From positions 1 to 18,305 of the forward strand of contig CAZCUQ010000027.1 of assembly GCA_964501705.1 (NCBI GenBank): a stretch of DNA of 18,305 nt, given 5' to 3'. The position numbers were made by a program, and so were the translations under genes. Positions 7,050 to 14,685 of this stretch are shown piece by piece. Within the stretch, counting starts at the first letter, position 1, and each line of letters starts with the position of its first letter. Source of the DNA: RGIG4694 sp964501705. Its GTDB lineage: Bacteria > Bacillota > Clostridia > Oscillospirales > Ruminococcaceae. The notes beneath the pieces are model-generated. The model was not told where the DNA came from. It saw only the letters and a list, made by a program, of their open reading frames with translations, and searched no databases.

Positions 7050-9152
7050 TCAAACATTGCTTACTTCTTCTATTTCTTTGTAAAGCATATCTATTTCGGG
7101 ATCACCGGGAGTAAGATTTGCAAGCTCCCCGAGAGTTTTTCGGGCCGTCCCATAATTTCCCGCAGAGATCATAGCGCGTATATTTTTCTTGACGACGGCC
7201 GCCATTTCGGCAAGCTGCGGATTTTCCTCGTGTTTCGGAGCGGCGGCATCCAGTTCCTTTTGAATATAGTCCTTGTATTTTTTGATATAAGGAATGAAAT
7301 TGCGGGCGCGGGATGCGAGGAAACGCATTTCATTTATGCAGGTTTTATAATCCCTGCGCTTATAAGCTTCAACAAAATTATGAACAATAGTTCCCGCCTT
7401 GATATCGTCGGGGACATTTTTTTCATCAGGGAAAACCTCGTGCCATCTTGCGCCAACGTCGCCGTATTTTTCCATATACGGAATTACATCAAGATTAGCG
7501 GAATCGGCTTCAACCATAGCTCTGCCGAAAAAGACGGCGGCTTTTCCCAGTCCTTCGGGGGAAATGAGAGTCAGATCATAATTCAGAAGCAAAGGCATAA
7601 AGTCGGGATAATCGGCGAATACGGAATGTGCCGCGCGGGTAGGATCAAAGTCGGGGGAAGTGACAAAGGGCGTTATATCCATTTCCGAGGATATCATGAT
7701 ACAGAGCATATCCACATTCAGACGCGTTCCGTTGTTTTTGATAAAATCGGCTATATCGGATAGATTCCGATTATTTTCGATCATATTCTCTCTGTATATT
7801 TTAATTGCGTCCTTAAAATCCTGATACTTGTCCGAAACCACGGCAAGATCATCAAGAAGCGTTTTTGCATCCTCAGCCTTATACACATACCAGCGGGCGA
7901 TTCGTATAAACTGTTTCCGATACGAGTCATTGAGCTGCGCGAGGAAATTGTTTATGCCCTTGAAATGGCCGCCGATGAGGACCTGCATTCTCAAATGCAG
8001 AAAAGACAGCATATAGATATTATTTCCGAAATAATCGCTGATACGGAAACCCGACGCGTATTCTTCGGCGGTATTGAATTTTTTCGCCTTTATGCACGCC
8101 TGAAGGAACAACTGATAGATAGATCCGATGTTTTCTCCCTGAATAGATATGGAATTATACAGAAGATCCATCGTCTTAAGTCTGCCCTTGCTGTAGCTGT
8201 TATAAACGCGGAAGAAATTGACAAAATCGTCCACGGCTTTGCTGTATTCGCCCAGTCTGAAATAGCTTTCCGCGCGCGCTCCGTACATATCGAAATCGGA
8301 AACAAGAGTTTTTGTGTGGGAGGGATTATCCTTGGGGTCAAAGAATTTGTCAACTACTTCTATACAGCCCTTATAATCGCGGAGAGAAAAAAGCACCTTA
8401 GCCTTTCTTGAGTAGTACTCAGTTATCGCTATATGCGAGTGGTCGTTTTTTTCCAGACCCATATCCAGATATTCCATTGTTTTCTGAATATCGTCAACCA
8501 TTGCGTAGCAGTCGGATATTTCCTTATAGACATTAAATCCGACTTCATCGCTTTCAAGCTCTTTAAGAAGGTTTTCAAGGTTTCTTTTGCTTTTTTCGCG
8601 CGCAAGCTCGGTAACTGCGCCGTTCTTGTCCTTGAAAAGATATCCGTAATGATCCGCCACGCATTCAAGCATCTTTATCGGCACAAGCATAGGAGAGATC
8701 GCCTCGTGGATCGCGCCGATGAATCTTACTTCGGGAGTTTTCATAGTAAGTCTCATTCCCTGCGAATCCATAAATGAGTCCCGGTTGTTTTCCTCGCTGT
8801 AGGATCTGATGGTATACGAAGCCGATTTATATTTTCTGTATTCTCCGCTGTTGAAGAAGTGAATAATATCGTCACAGTTCTGAAGTATTTCATCGGCGTC
8901 GATAAACATATACCATTCGCCCTGCGCCCTGTCATATGTGGAATTGCGCGCGGCGGCGAAATCATTTATCCATTCAAAAGAGTAAACGTTGTCCGTGTGG
9001 CGCTTTGCTATTTCAACCGTACTGTCCTCAGAGCCTGTATCGGCTATGATCAGCTCGCTGTCAACGTTATCGAGTATCGGCTGCAAAGCGGTAAGACATC
9101 TGTCGAGATATTTCTCCTCGTTTTTAACTATCATTCCTATTGACAGAAGCAT
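7050..9152 (-). CDS. GT2-TPR glycosyltransferase, probable flagellin glycosylation
   Basis: A 700-residue protein with an N-terminal family-2 glycosyltransferase domain (residues 1 to about 190: SIGMIVKNEE start, IADTGSEDST, and metal/nucleotide DxD motif FIDADE with Asp85 and Asp87). It is followed by a long helical region with tetratricopeptide-like repeats (for example around 195-350, with YKEISDCYAMVDDIQKTMEY and EYYSRKAKVLFSLRDY). There is no signal peptide or membrane segment, so it should act in the cytoplasm. The start ATG 9152 has GAGGG 7 nt upstream. It lies 114 bp downstream of the flagellin gene on the same strand, past a terminator, with no clear promoter of its own. In Clostridium difficile a GT2 enzyme encoded directly downstream of fliC glycosylates flagellin; a similar role is inferred here. 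Confidence 0.8.
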   Translation of the reverse strand: MLLSIGMIVKNEEKYLDRCLTALQPILDNVDSELIIADTGSEDSTVEIAKRHTDNVYSFEWINDFAAARNSTYDRAQGEWYMFIDADEILQNCDDIIHFFNSGEYRKYKSASYTIRSYSEENNRDSFMDSQGMRLTMKTPEVRFIGAIHEAISPMLVPIKMLECVADHYGYLFKDKNGAVTELAREKSKRNLENLLKELESDEVGFNVYKEISDCYAMVDDIQKTMEYLDMGLEKNDHSHIAITEYYSRKAKVLFSLRDYKGCIEVVDKFFDPKDNPSHTKTLVSDFDMYGARAESYFRLGEYSKAVDDFVNFFRVYNSYSKGRLKTMDLLYNSISIQGENIGSIYQLFLQACIKAKKFNTAEEYASGFRISDYFGNNIYMLSFLHLRMQVLIGGHFKGINNFLAQLNDSYRKQFIRIARWYVYKAEDAKTLLDDLAVVSDKYQDFKDAIKIYRENMIENNRNLSDIADFIKNNGTRLNVDMLCIMISSEMDITPFVTSPDFDPTRAAHSVFADYPDFMPLLLNYDLTLISPEGLGKAAVFFGRAMVEADSANLDVIPYMEKYGDVGARWHEVFPDEKNVPDDIKAGTIVHNFVEAYKRRDYKTCINEMRFLASRARNFIPYIKKYKDYIQKELDAAAPKHEENPQLAEMAAVVKKNIRAMISAGNYGTARKTLGELANLTPGDPEIDMLYKEIEEVSNV

Positions 9153-9190
9153 ATTATTTCCCTCACATTTTATTAATTCCGAATATCTTA

Positions 9191-9226
9191 ATAAAAGGGC
9201 GGCTGCCCTTTTGCGGACAGCCGCCC
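9191..9226 (-). terminator. Flagellin transcript terminator
   Basis: On the minus strand GGGCGGCTGTCC (9215-9226) pairs with GGGCAGCCGCCC (9197-9208), 12 bp with one mismatch and a GCAAAA loop, followed by TTTTAT (9191-9196). It ends the flagellin transcript, with any read-through feeding the glycosyltransferase. Confidence 0.85.
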
Positions 9227-9266
9227 AAACCTGTCAAATCATATTTCAGCTTATGCGGCTAAATTA

Positions 9267-11387
9267 TCAGCCGAGGAGCTGGAGCACGTTCTGAGGAAGG
9301 CTGTTAGCCTGCGCGAGCATAGACTGCGAAGCCTGCGAGAGGATCTGGTTCTTTGTGAAGTTTGCCATTTCCTCGTTGATATCGGTATCGCGGATTCTGG
9401 ACTCAGCGGAGGTGATGTTTTCCTTAGTAACGTTCATGTTGTCGATCTTGTGTTCGAGTCTGTTCTGAGTTGCGCCGAATGTTGCGCGGATCATCGAAAC
9501 CTTGTTGATAGCGTTGTCGATCTTGTCGATAGCCGCGTTAGCGTCCTTCTGAGTGAGGAGGCTGAGGTCAGCTGTTCCGAGACCGTCCGTTCTGGACGAG
9601 CAGTTCATGTTAGCCTCAAGATCGCCAAGACCGTTTGAAGCGTACTGGAACGTGAAGTTTACGAGATCCTTTGTACGAGCGCCCGCCTGAAGCGAAAGGT
9701 TATCGGTATAGGTAAGCGTTGTCGTGGACTGATCGTAAGCATCCGCAACGGAAACGCCCTTCTTGTTAAGGTAAGCCTTAGCGGACTCAAGATCGTCTAT
9801 CGTGTACGAACTGATTTCATTCAGCTTTTCCTTCGCGGCTTCCATTGCTTCCTTTGCATCCTTTGACGTTCCGAGAGCACTGTTCTTTCCGGGCGTTGCG
9901 TTTATAGTCGATGCTTCTTCATAATCATAAGCGCCGAAATCAAGTTTAGCACTAATCGTTCCGCTCTGGGATTTATCCGCAGCCGTACCCTTAGCATCCG
10001 CAGCAGAGAAATGAACCGTAGCAAGGCTCAGTCCGCCCTTTTCAGCGGTTGCGAATGTAACGGTAGAGCCGCCTGTAGCATCAGTCTTTATACTATAATA
10101 AATCTTCTGCCCGTTTATTGTAATGTTACCTGTGGTACCAGTTGTTTCTGTAAGCTTTTGACCTGCAATTGTAAAATCAGATATTGAACCTTCTTTGGTT
10201 TCTGTAGATGCTGTATATTTTGCGCTGATTTCTGCGCCTTCAAGCGCATCATACATACTCTTGATATCAGCCGTCATTGCACCGTCTGTAACACCGCCAA
10301 GTGACACCGTAATGTCTCCTGCAGTCAAACCTGTTGCATTTTCGGAAACACTCACCGAACTGTAGCCAAGACCAATGTTGTTCGGAGCATAGATGTTTTC
10401 TTTATCATTCGTGAATGTGATTGTTACAGTGTCGCCCTTCTTAGCGTTTGTAGCGTCAAAAAGTGCGTTTACGCTCGTACCGTCAACACTGAATCCGCCG
10501 TAGCCCGTTGTATCCGCTACTGACGCCGATGTGGTCTTAACCTTTGAAAGGTCTGTCTCGCTGTATGTTTTGTTGTTGTTGTCAACTGCACTTGTTGCCG
10601 CCCATGATGTTCCATTAAATGTAAATGTAATGGATATCTCATTTACGGAACTTGTATCCGCTACCGATGCGCCATCAACTAATTTAGTTGTACCATCATC
10701 GTTTGTCTTAACAATACCAAGTTGTACCCAAAGCGCGTCAGCATTGTCCTTTGTGTAGTTATTCTGGTCAAGCGTATTCCACTCTGCCGAGTTGCCGTTG
10801 TCGGAGAGGTCGTAATTAGAACCCTCAAATGCCGCCTTAGCCGCATTGTAAGCAGTCTGTGCCTCCGTGAGATCAGCTGCGCGCAGTTCCTTTGCCTCAT
10901 CCATAAGCTGGGATTCTTTGTTCGCGTAATCAAACTCGCCGGCAACCTGTTTCAGTCCGTCAGCCATAACGCCGCCGTTAAGCATAACAACGCCGTTGAA
11001 GTCTGTATCTGCGATCTGGTTGAGTTCATCGTTGAGCTGATTGAATTCGAGCTGGATAGCTTCGCGGTCAACATCGTCCTGATATGTACCGTTGGCAGCC
11101 TGGTCAGCGAGAGTTTTCATTCTCTGGAGAATGGAGTCTGTCTCGGTGAGTGCGCCCTCAAATGTCTGGATCATCGAAATGCCGTCCTGTGCGTTCTTAA
11201 CGCCCTGAGTAAGACCGCCGATCTGGGATCTCATCTTTTCGGAAACCGCAAGACCCGCTGCGTTATCGCCCGCACGGTTGATCTGATAACCCGAAGAAAG
11301 CTTTTCAAGGGACTTGGAAAGACCGCTGTTGTTGATGTTGTAATAGCGGTTGGCGTTCATTGCCGAAATATTGTGCTGTACTACCAT
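9267..11387 (-). CDS. hag: Flagellin
   Basis: The 706-residue flagellar filament subunit, exported by the flagellar type III apparatus. Residues 1 to about 140 are the conserved D0/D1 half (VVQHNISAMNANR, SSGYQINRAGDNAAGLAVSEKMR, TDFNGVVMLNGG). Residues from about 562 to 706 are the C-terminal D1/D0 half (LSLQAGA, RATFGATQNRLEHKIDN, the tail SQSMLAQANSLPQNVLQLLG). Between them is a ~420-residue Thr/Ser/Asn/Gly-rich variable insert, the surface-exposed D2/D3 domains. This makes the protein much longer than a ~270-residue minimal clostridial flagellin. It has a single cysteine, Cys596, unusual for a flagellin. ATG 11387 has GGAGG 8 nt upstream. A SigD promoter lies at 11543-11569. fliC is an equally usable symbol. 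Confidence 0.96.
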   Translation of the reverse strand: MVVQHNISAMNANRYYNINNSGLSKSLEKLSSGYQINRAGDNAAGLAVSEKMRSQIGGLTQGVKNAQDGISMIQTFEGALTETDSILQRMKTLADQAANGTYQDDVDREAIQLEFNQLNDELNQIADTDFNGVVMLNGGVMADGLKQVAGEFDYANKESQLMDEAKELRAADLTEAQTAYNAAKAAFEGSNYDLSDNGNSAEWNTLDQNNYTKDNADALWVQLGIVKTNDDGTTKLVDGASVADTSSVNEISITFTFNGTSWAATSAVDNNNKTYSETDLSKVKTTSASVADTTGYGGFSVDGTSVNALFDATNAKKGDTVTITFTNDKENIYAPNNIGLGYSSVSVSENATGLTAGDITVSLGGVTDGAMTADIKSMYDALEGAEISAKYTASTETKEGSISDFTIAGQKLTETTGTTGNITINGQKIYYSIKTDATGGSTVTFATAEKGGLSLATVHFSAADAKGTAADKSQSGTISAKLDFGAYDYEEASTINATPGKNSALGTSKDAKEAMEAAKEKLNEISSYTIDDLESAKAYLNKKGVSVADAYDQSTTTLTYTDNLSLQAGARTKDLVNFTFQYASNGLGDLEANMNCSSRTDGLGTADLSLLTQKDANAAIDKIDNAINKVSMIRATFGATQNRLEHKIDNMNVTKENITSAESRIRDTDINEEMANFTKNQILSQASQSMLAQANSLPQNVLQLLG

Positions 11388-11536
11388 AATAAATACCTCC
11401 GTGTAATTTGTTTACGCACCGAATCCTTTCAGCGCGTTTCTGAGAATTTGTGCCGCCTGTCTTACTGCAGCTCGACCGCGGCGTGAGTTTTGGAAAACCG
11501 AATTTCCGGGAAATTTTCCCGAAGATTTGCTTTCTG
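11388..11536 (-). promoter_or_regulatory. Flagellin mRNA leader with possible CsrA site
   Basis: The ~150-nt untranslated leader runs from the predicted SigD start to the ATG. The Shine-Dalgarno is embedded in CACGGAGG (11396-11403 on the plus strand as its complement), which fits the CANGGANG CsrA-binding consensus. A second GGA (GAAAGGATT) is about 30 nt upstream. The leader also contains the near-palindrome at 11507-11521. In Bacillus subtilis CsrA represses hag by binding such leader sites; control here is inference. Confidence 0.45.
11507..11521. repeat. 15-bp near-palindrome CGGGAAATTTTCCCG, copy 1
   Basis: Two 7-bp arms, CGGGAAA and TTTCCCG, flank a single central base. The reverse complement occurs exactly at 18202-18216. 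Here it lies within the flagellin leader, about 15-30 nt after the predicted start point. It could be a protein site or a small leader structure; its role is unknown. Confidence 0.45.
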
Positions 11537-11542
11537 TTATAT

Positions 11543-11569
11543 ATATCGGCTTTGAGAAAAATTTCTTTA
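11543..11569 (-). promoter_or_regulatory. SigD/FliA (sigma-28) flagellin promoter
   Basis: On the minus strand TAAA (11566-11569), exactly 15 bp, then GCCGATAT (11543-11550) matches the sigma-28 consensus TAAA-N15-GCCGATAA at all but the last base. It places flagellin in the late flagellar regulon. Confidence 0.88.
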
Positions 11570-11616
11570 GAATTTTTTTGATTTTTTTTGCGGGGAACAT
11601 TTCCGATAAGGTCGGC

Positions 11617-11658
11617 AAAAAAAAAAAAAAAAAAAAAAACGCCGCTGAGATACTCAGC
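11617..11658 (-). terminator. Probable ssrA terminator with T23 tract
   Basis: On the minus strand GCTGAG-TAT-CTCAGC (11644-11658) forms a 6-bp hairpin, followed by GGCG and an uninterrupted run of 23 T (11617-11639 as A). It is correctly placed to end tmRNA transcription. The T-run is unusually long and it neighbours an N gap, so its length and the hairpin's outer arm may be assembly-affected. Confidence 0.6.
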
Positions 11659-11660
11659 TT

Positions 11661-11670
11661 NNNNNNNNNN
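11661..11670. other. Assembly gap (10 N)
   Basis: Ten N bases mark a scaffold join or masked bases of unknown true length. Two bases of the tmRNA CCA end and possibly the outer arm of its terminator fall inside it. Confidence 0.95.
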
Positions 11671-12019
11671 GTGGAGATGACGGGAATCGAACCCGTGTCC
11701 GAAAACCTGTTCCCCACGATTTCTACGGGCGTATTCAGTCTTTTAAGCTTCCCTTGTCAGAGCGCGGACTGACACGCTCGGTGACTTGGTATTCCGCGTT
11801 TATTCATCCATCGCGTCACGGAAAACCCGCAAGGACGTTCACTGCTGTCGACGCCCGGCACCCCGCCGCAGTATTCGGGGGCGGACGAGCCGCACTTTAG
11901 GCAGCTAAAGCTAAATTATTGTTGTCGTCTAATTTAAAAACGTCGCCGTTTAAAGAGAATGGCGCATCCTCTGCCCGCTTACGTAGGTGCGAAGTCCCCG
12001 TCGAAACCTTTACATCCCC
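11671..12019 (-). ncRNA. ssrA: Transfer-messenger RNA (tmRNA)
   Basis: tmRNA rescues ribosomes stalled on broken mRNA and tags the nascent peptide. The 5' end GGGGATG (12013-12019) pairs with CATCTCC near 11673-11679 as the acceptor stem (one G-U). Next to it are the T-arm GGGAATCGAACCCG complement and the conserved GTTTCGAC near 12000. Discriminator A and the first C of CCA are visible (11671-11672); the last two bases lie in the gap, so CCA is probably encoded. The tag reading frame ends LALAA-stop at 11897. By alignment of the TAG-N-C context with E. coli, the resume codon is GAC at 11924-11926, giving the tag (A)DNNNLALAA. An earlier resume codon would add Asp. The mature 5' end is 4 nt from the smpB stop, so the two are probably co-transcribed and separated by RNase P. 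Confidence 0.95.
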
Positions 12020-12023
12020 GTAT

Positions 12024-12488
12024 TTATCTGTTCTGAGATTTCAGTGCGCGGTCTATATCCCTCCTTGCGGATTTTTCCGCGGCGGTATCGCGCTTGTCGT
12101 AGAGCTTTTTGCCCTTGCACAGCCCCGCCTGCACTTTAACCTTCGATCCTTTGAAGTACAGTGAAATCGGAATGAGCGTAAGTCCTTCCGTTTTGACCCT
12201 GCCGTAAAGCGACAATATCTGTCTTTTATGAAGAAGAAGCTTTCTTGTCCGCATGGGATCGCGGTTGAACACGTTTCCGTGATCATACGGGGAAATATGC
12301 ATTCCTCTCACGACCGCTTCGCCGTCCTCTATATAAATGTAGCTGTCCTTGAGATTCACCCCGCCGCGCCTTATTGATTTTACCTCGGTGCCTTTAAGCT
12401 CGATCCCTGCCTCAAAGCTTTCGAGGATAAAATAATCGTGGCGCGCCTTGCGGTTTTCGGCTATTGTTTTGAGATTTTCCGCGCCCAT
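12024..12488 (-). CDS. smpB: SsrA-binding protein SmpB
   Basis: A 154-residue RNA-binding partner of tmRNA that places it in the A site of stalled ribosomes. Family motifs: ENRKARHDYFILESFEAGIELKGTEVKSIR at the N-terminus, a central GMHISPYDHGN, DPMRTRKLLLHKRQI, and GLTLIPISLYFKGSKVKVQAGLCKGKKLYDKRDT. The basic C-terminal tail (residues about 130-154) enters the mRNA channel. Length is typical. ATG 12488 has AAAGGA about 10 nt upstream and lies some 24 nt from the predicted transcription start. It is immediately followed by ssrA, forming a single trans-translation unit. Confidence 0.96.
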   Translation of the reverse strand: MGAENLKTIAENRKARHDYFILESFEAGIELKGTEVKSIRRGGVNLKDSYIYIEDGEAVVRGMHISPYDHGNVFNRDPMRTRKLLLHKRQILSLYGRVKTEGLTLIPISLYFKGSKVKVQAGLCKGKKLYDKRDTAAEKSARRDIDRALKSQNR

Positions 12489-12518
12489 TCTTCTTTTCGC
12501 TTCCTTTCCGCAAATGCT

Positions 12519-12547
12519 ATTGTATCACAGTTTGCGGAAGTTGTCAA
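12519..12547 (-). promoter_or_regulatory. Sigma-A promoter for smpB-ssrA
   Basis: On the minus strand TTGACA (12542-12547) and TACAAT (12519-12524) are 17 bp apart with TGTGA just before the -10. The strong match fits the high expression needed for tmRNA. Confidence 0.85.
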
Positions 12548-12574
12548 GAGGGAACGGGGGATTTTTTTATTTTT

Positions 12575-13690
12575 TCAGAGGAAAAATTCGTCGGGGGAGA
12601 CTGAAATTCCTTTTTTTTCGGCATATTCCGCGAGAGCTTTATTCCCCGCGTTCATTTCGCCGAACTGTTTCACCGCGCAGATGACTTTTTTGCAGGATTC
12701 GATTTTTTCCATGGCGAGTTTTACCGAAGCTCCGCTTATTTTTTCAAACGGCTTTTCGTAAACCGCCTCGGCCGCGAGAGCCTTGGCGGCGGGACAGTCG
12801 ATGTCAGTCTCATGGATCACTCCCGCGAAAAAAGGGATATTTTTTCTTGCGAGGGCGCGGAATATTTTTATTCCCGAATTTCCCCCCGCGATGACGAACG
12901 TTTCGGGAACGCCGCAGGGCTTTTTAAGCTCCGCGCCGCCGTAATTTTCCTCGTAGCTTCCGGCGTCTATGCCGTAAAGCGAGGAGATGTACTCTTTTGT
13001 GAAGATCTCATCGGGAGAGCCGTATCTGTCGATTCTTCCGTTTTTTACGCACGCGACCCTGTCCGATATTCTTTCGGCGAGATCAAGCTCGTGCATGGAC
13101 ATGATAACGCCCGTATTATTTTCTCTCGCGAGAGTTCTTATGATATCGAGCATTTCCAGCTTATGGTGAATATCGAGGAAAGACGTAGGCTCGTCGAGGA
13201 CGAGGATCTCAGCCTCCTGGCATAACGCCCGCGCGAGCATTACCTTTTGTTTCTGACCGTCGCTTATGCGGCTGAATAATTTGTCCGCGAGATCCGAAAC
13301 GTTTGCGAGTTCTGCTGCTTTTCTGACCTTTTCCCTGTCGCGGGACGAAAGGATTCCGAACTGACCCGTATACGGATACCTTCCCGATTCGATTATTTCC
13401 CTGCACGTCATAAGCTCGGGATAAACGCGTTCGGTCATAAGAACGGAGATGGTTTTCGCGAGCTGATGTCCGTTTATGTTTTTTATGCTTGTGCCGTTTG
13501 CGAGGACGTCGCCCGAAATAATTTTCAGCTGATTGATTATGCTTTTAAGGACGGTTGATTTTCCCGCTCCGTTAGGGCCTATAAGCGTAAGTATTTCCCC
13601 GCGCCTTACGGAGAGTTCTATGCCGTCCGCGATAATTTTTCCGTCGTATCCGACCGCGAGATCCTTTGTATAAAGAACGGTATGCGTCAT
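12575..13690 (-). CDS. FecE/BtuD-type ABC transporter ATPase with C-terminal extension
   Basis: A 371-residue ATP-binding subunit of an importer for B12, heme or siderophore-like ligands (FecE/BtuD/FhuC family). Walker A GPNGAGKST is at 38-46, the signature ISDGQ at 142-146 (canonical LSGGQ), Walker B ILVLDEP at 162-168 (Glu167) and the H-loop His200. The Q-loop position reads VLMTER rather than Gln. Family members are normally about 255 residues. About 110 extra residues from about 262 onward start with TFVIAGGNSGIKIFRAL, a glycine-rich Rossmann-like turn, and include VIHETDIDCPAAKALAAE; I do not recognise a named domain. Its ATG lies 5 bp after the permease stop, with a GGAG 14 nt upstream. 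It is the last gene of the riboswitch operon. Confidence 0.9.
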   Translation of the reverse strand: MTHTVLYTKDLAVGYDGKIIADGIELSVRRGEILTLIGPNGAGKSTVLKSIINQLKIISGDVLANGTSIKNINGHQLAKTISVLMTERVYPELMTCREIIESGRYPYTGQFGILSSRDREKVRKAAELANVSDLADKLFSRISDGQKQKVMLARALCQEAEILVLDEPTSFLDIHHKLEMLDIIRTLARENNTGVIMSMHELDLAERISDRVACVKNGRIDRYGSPDEIFTKEYISSLYGIDAGSYEENYGGAELKKPCGVPETFVIAGGNSGIKIFRALARKNIPFFAGVIHETDIDCPAAKALAAEAVYEKPFEKISGASVKLAMEKIESCKKVICAVKQFGEMNAGNKALAEYAEKKGISVSPDEFFL

Positions 13691-13695
13691 ATTGT

Positions 13696-14667
13696 TTATT
13701 TGCGCTCCTTTTTTCTGAGCATCACGGCGATAACGGCGGGTGCGCCGAAAACAGCCGTAACCGTGCCGACGCTCAGTTCTGCGGGAGAAAAGACGGTTCG
13801 TGCCGTGAAGTCGCAGAAAAGGCAGAAAACCGCTCCTCCGAGAAAAGCCGCCGGGATGATGATTTTAGGCTCGGACGTTTTAAAAAGACCCTTCACGAGA
13901 TGAGGGACGGCTATTCCGACAAATGAAACGGGACCCGCGAACGCGGTCACGACGGCGGACAGGAAGCTTGAGAGCAGAATCAGCATAAGTCGGAAAAGCT
14001 TTATATCAAGTCCCATGCTTTTTGCGTATGTTTCTCCGAGACGGTATGCTCCTATTTGTTTGGAAAGGACGAACGAAATAATGACGGCGGGGAATACGGC
14101 TGCGGCGATGACCGCCGCGTCTGAATTGTCTATTCCCGAAAAGCTTCCCATCGACCAGTTATGAAGATTGACGATATTGCCGTCGTCGGCGAACGTAACA
14201 GCGAAATCGGTCACAGCCGAGCAGATATAGCCTATCATCACGCCCGCGACGATAAGCGACGGACTCGATTTTATCTTTCCCGAAAACAGGAGAACCGCGC
14301 CCATTGAAAGCATTGAACCGAAAAAAGCGGCGAGGATAAGCATAAAAGAATTCAAAGCGGTTCCCGCCGAAAGAGCGGCGATCATCGCGAAAGCGACGGT
14401 CATTTTTGCGCCCGATGAAATTCCGAGAACGAAAGGGCCGGCTATCGGATTATTGAAAAACGTCTGCAAAAGATATCCCGAAACGGAAAGTGCGCCTCCC
14501 GAAACGGCGGCGGCTATTGTTCTGGGGAGACGTATCCGGTAAATTATGACATTTATTTTTTCCGTATCGTCAGGAGCGCTTCCGAAAAACAGACTTAAGG
14601 CAAAAATCGCCGAAAAAACGCAAAAAAGTGCAAAAAAGACAAAAATGACATATGCGGATTTTTTCAT
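13696..14667 (-). CDS. FecCD/BtuC-family ABC permease
   Basis: A 323-residue polytopic inner-membrane subunit of a FecCD/BtuC-type importer, with about nine to ten hydrophobic segments. Family landmarks: RIRLPRTIAAAVSGGALSVSG followed by QTFFNNPIAGPFVLGISSGA near residues 44-85, and FAGPVSFVGIAVPHLVKGLF near 235-255, which carries the coupling helix region contacting the ATPase. Length matches the family. The first segment (residues 4-27) is the start anchor. ATG 14667 is 18 bp after the upstream stop; AAAGGA overlapping that stop is the likely ribosome-binding site. Only one permease gene is present, so it should act as a homodimer. Confidence 0.93.
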   Translation of the reverse strand: MKKSAYVIFVFFALFCVFSAIFALSLFFGSAPDDTEKINVIIYRIRLPRTIAAAVSGGALSVSGYLLQTFFNNPIAGPFVLGISSGAKMTVAFAMIAALSAGTALNSFMLILAAFFGSMLSMGAVLLFSGKIKSSPSLIVAGVMIGYICSAVTDFAVTFADDGNIVNLHNWSMGSFSGIDNSDAAVIAAAVFPAVIISFVLSKQIGAYRLGETYAKSMGLDIKLFRLMLILLSSFLSAVVTAFAGPVSFVGIAVPHLVKGLFKTSEPKIIIPAAFLGGAVFCLFCDFTARTVFSPAELSVGTVTAVFGAPAVIAVMLRKKERK

Positions 14668-14685
14668 TTTTTTACCGAAATCCTT

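Noticed and set aside
10722..11486. 254-residue plus-strand ORF opposite flagellin
   Set aside because: Antisense to the conserved flagellin N-terminus; cysteine-rich nonsense-like composition and no start signal.
11671..11700. tRNA 3'-half signature (T-arm and acceptor)
   Set aside because: No tRNA D- or anticodon arm at the right distance; the partner 5' acceptor strand is at 12013-12019, so it is the tRNA-like domain of tmRNA.
11412..11717. Minus-strand ORF running through the N gap
   Set aside because: It spans unknown bases, the tmRNA 3' end, the terminator and the flagellin promoter/leader, with low-complexity Phe and Lys runs; no domain.
12548..12574. Terminator at the end of the B12 operon
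   Set aside because: Downstream of the ATPase stop there is an A/T-rich stretch, but no GC-containing stem with a T-run; the operon may read into smpB.
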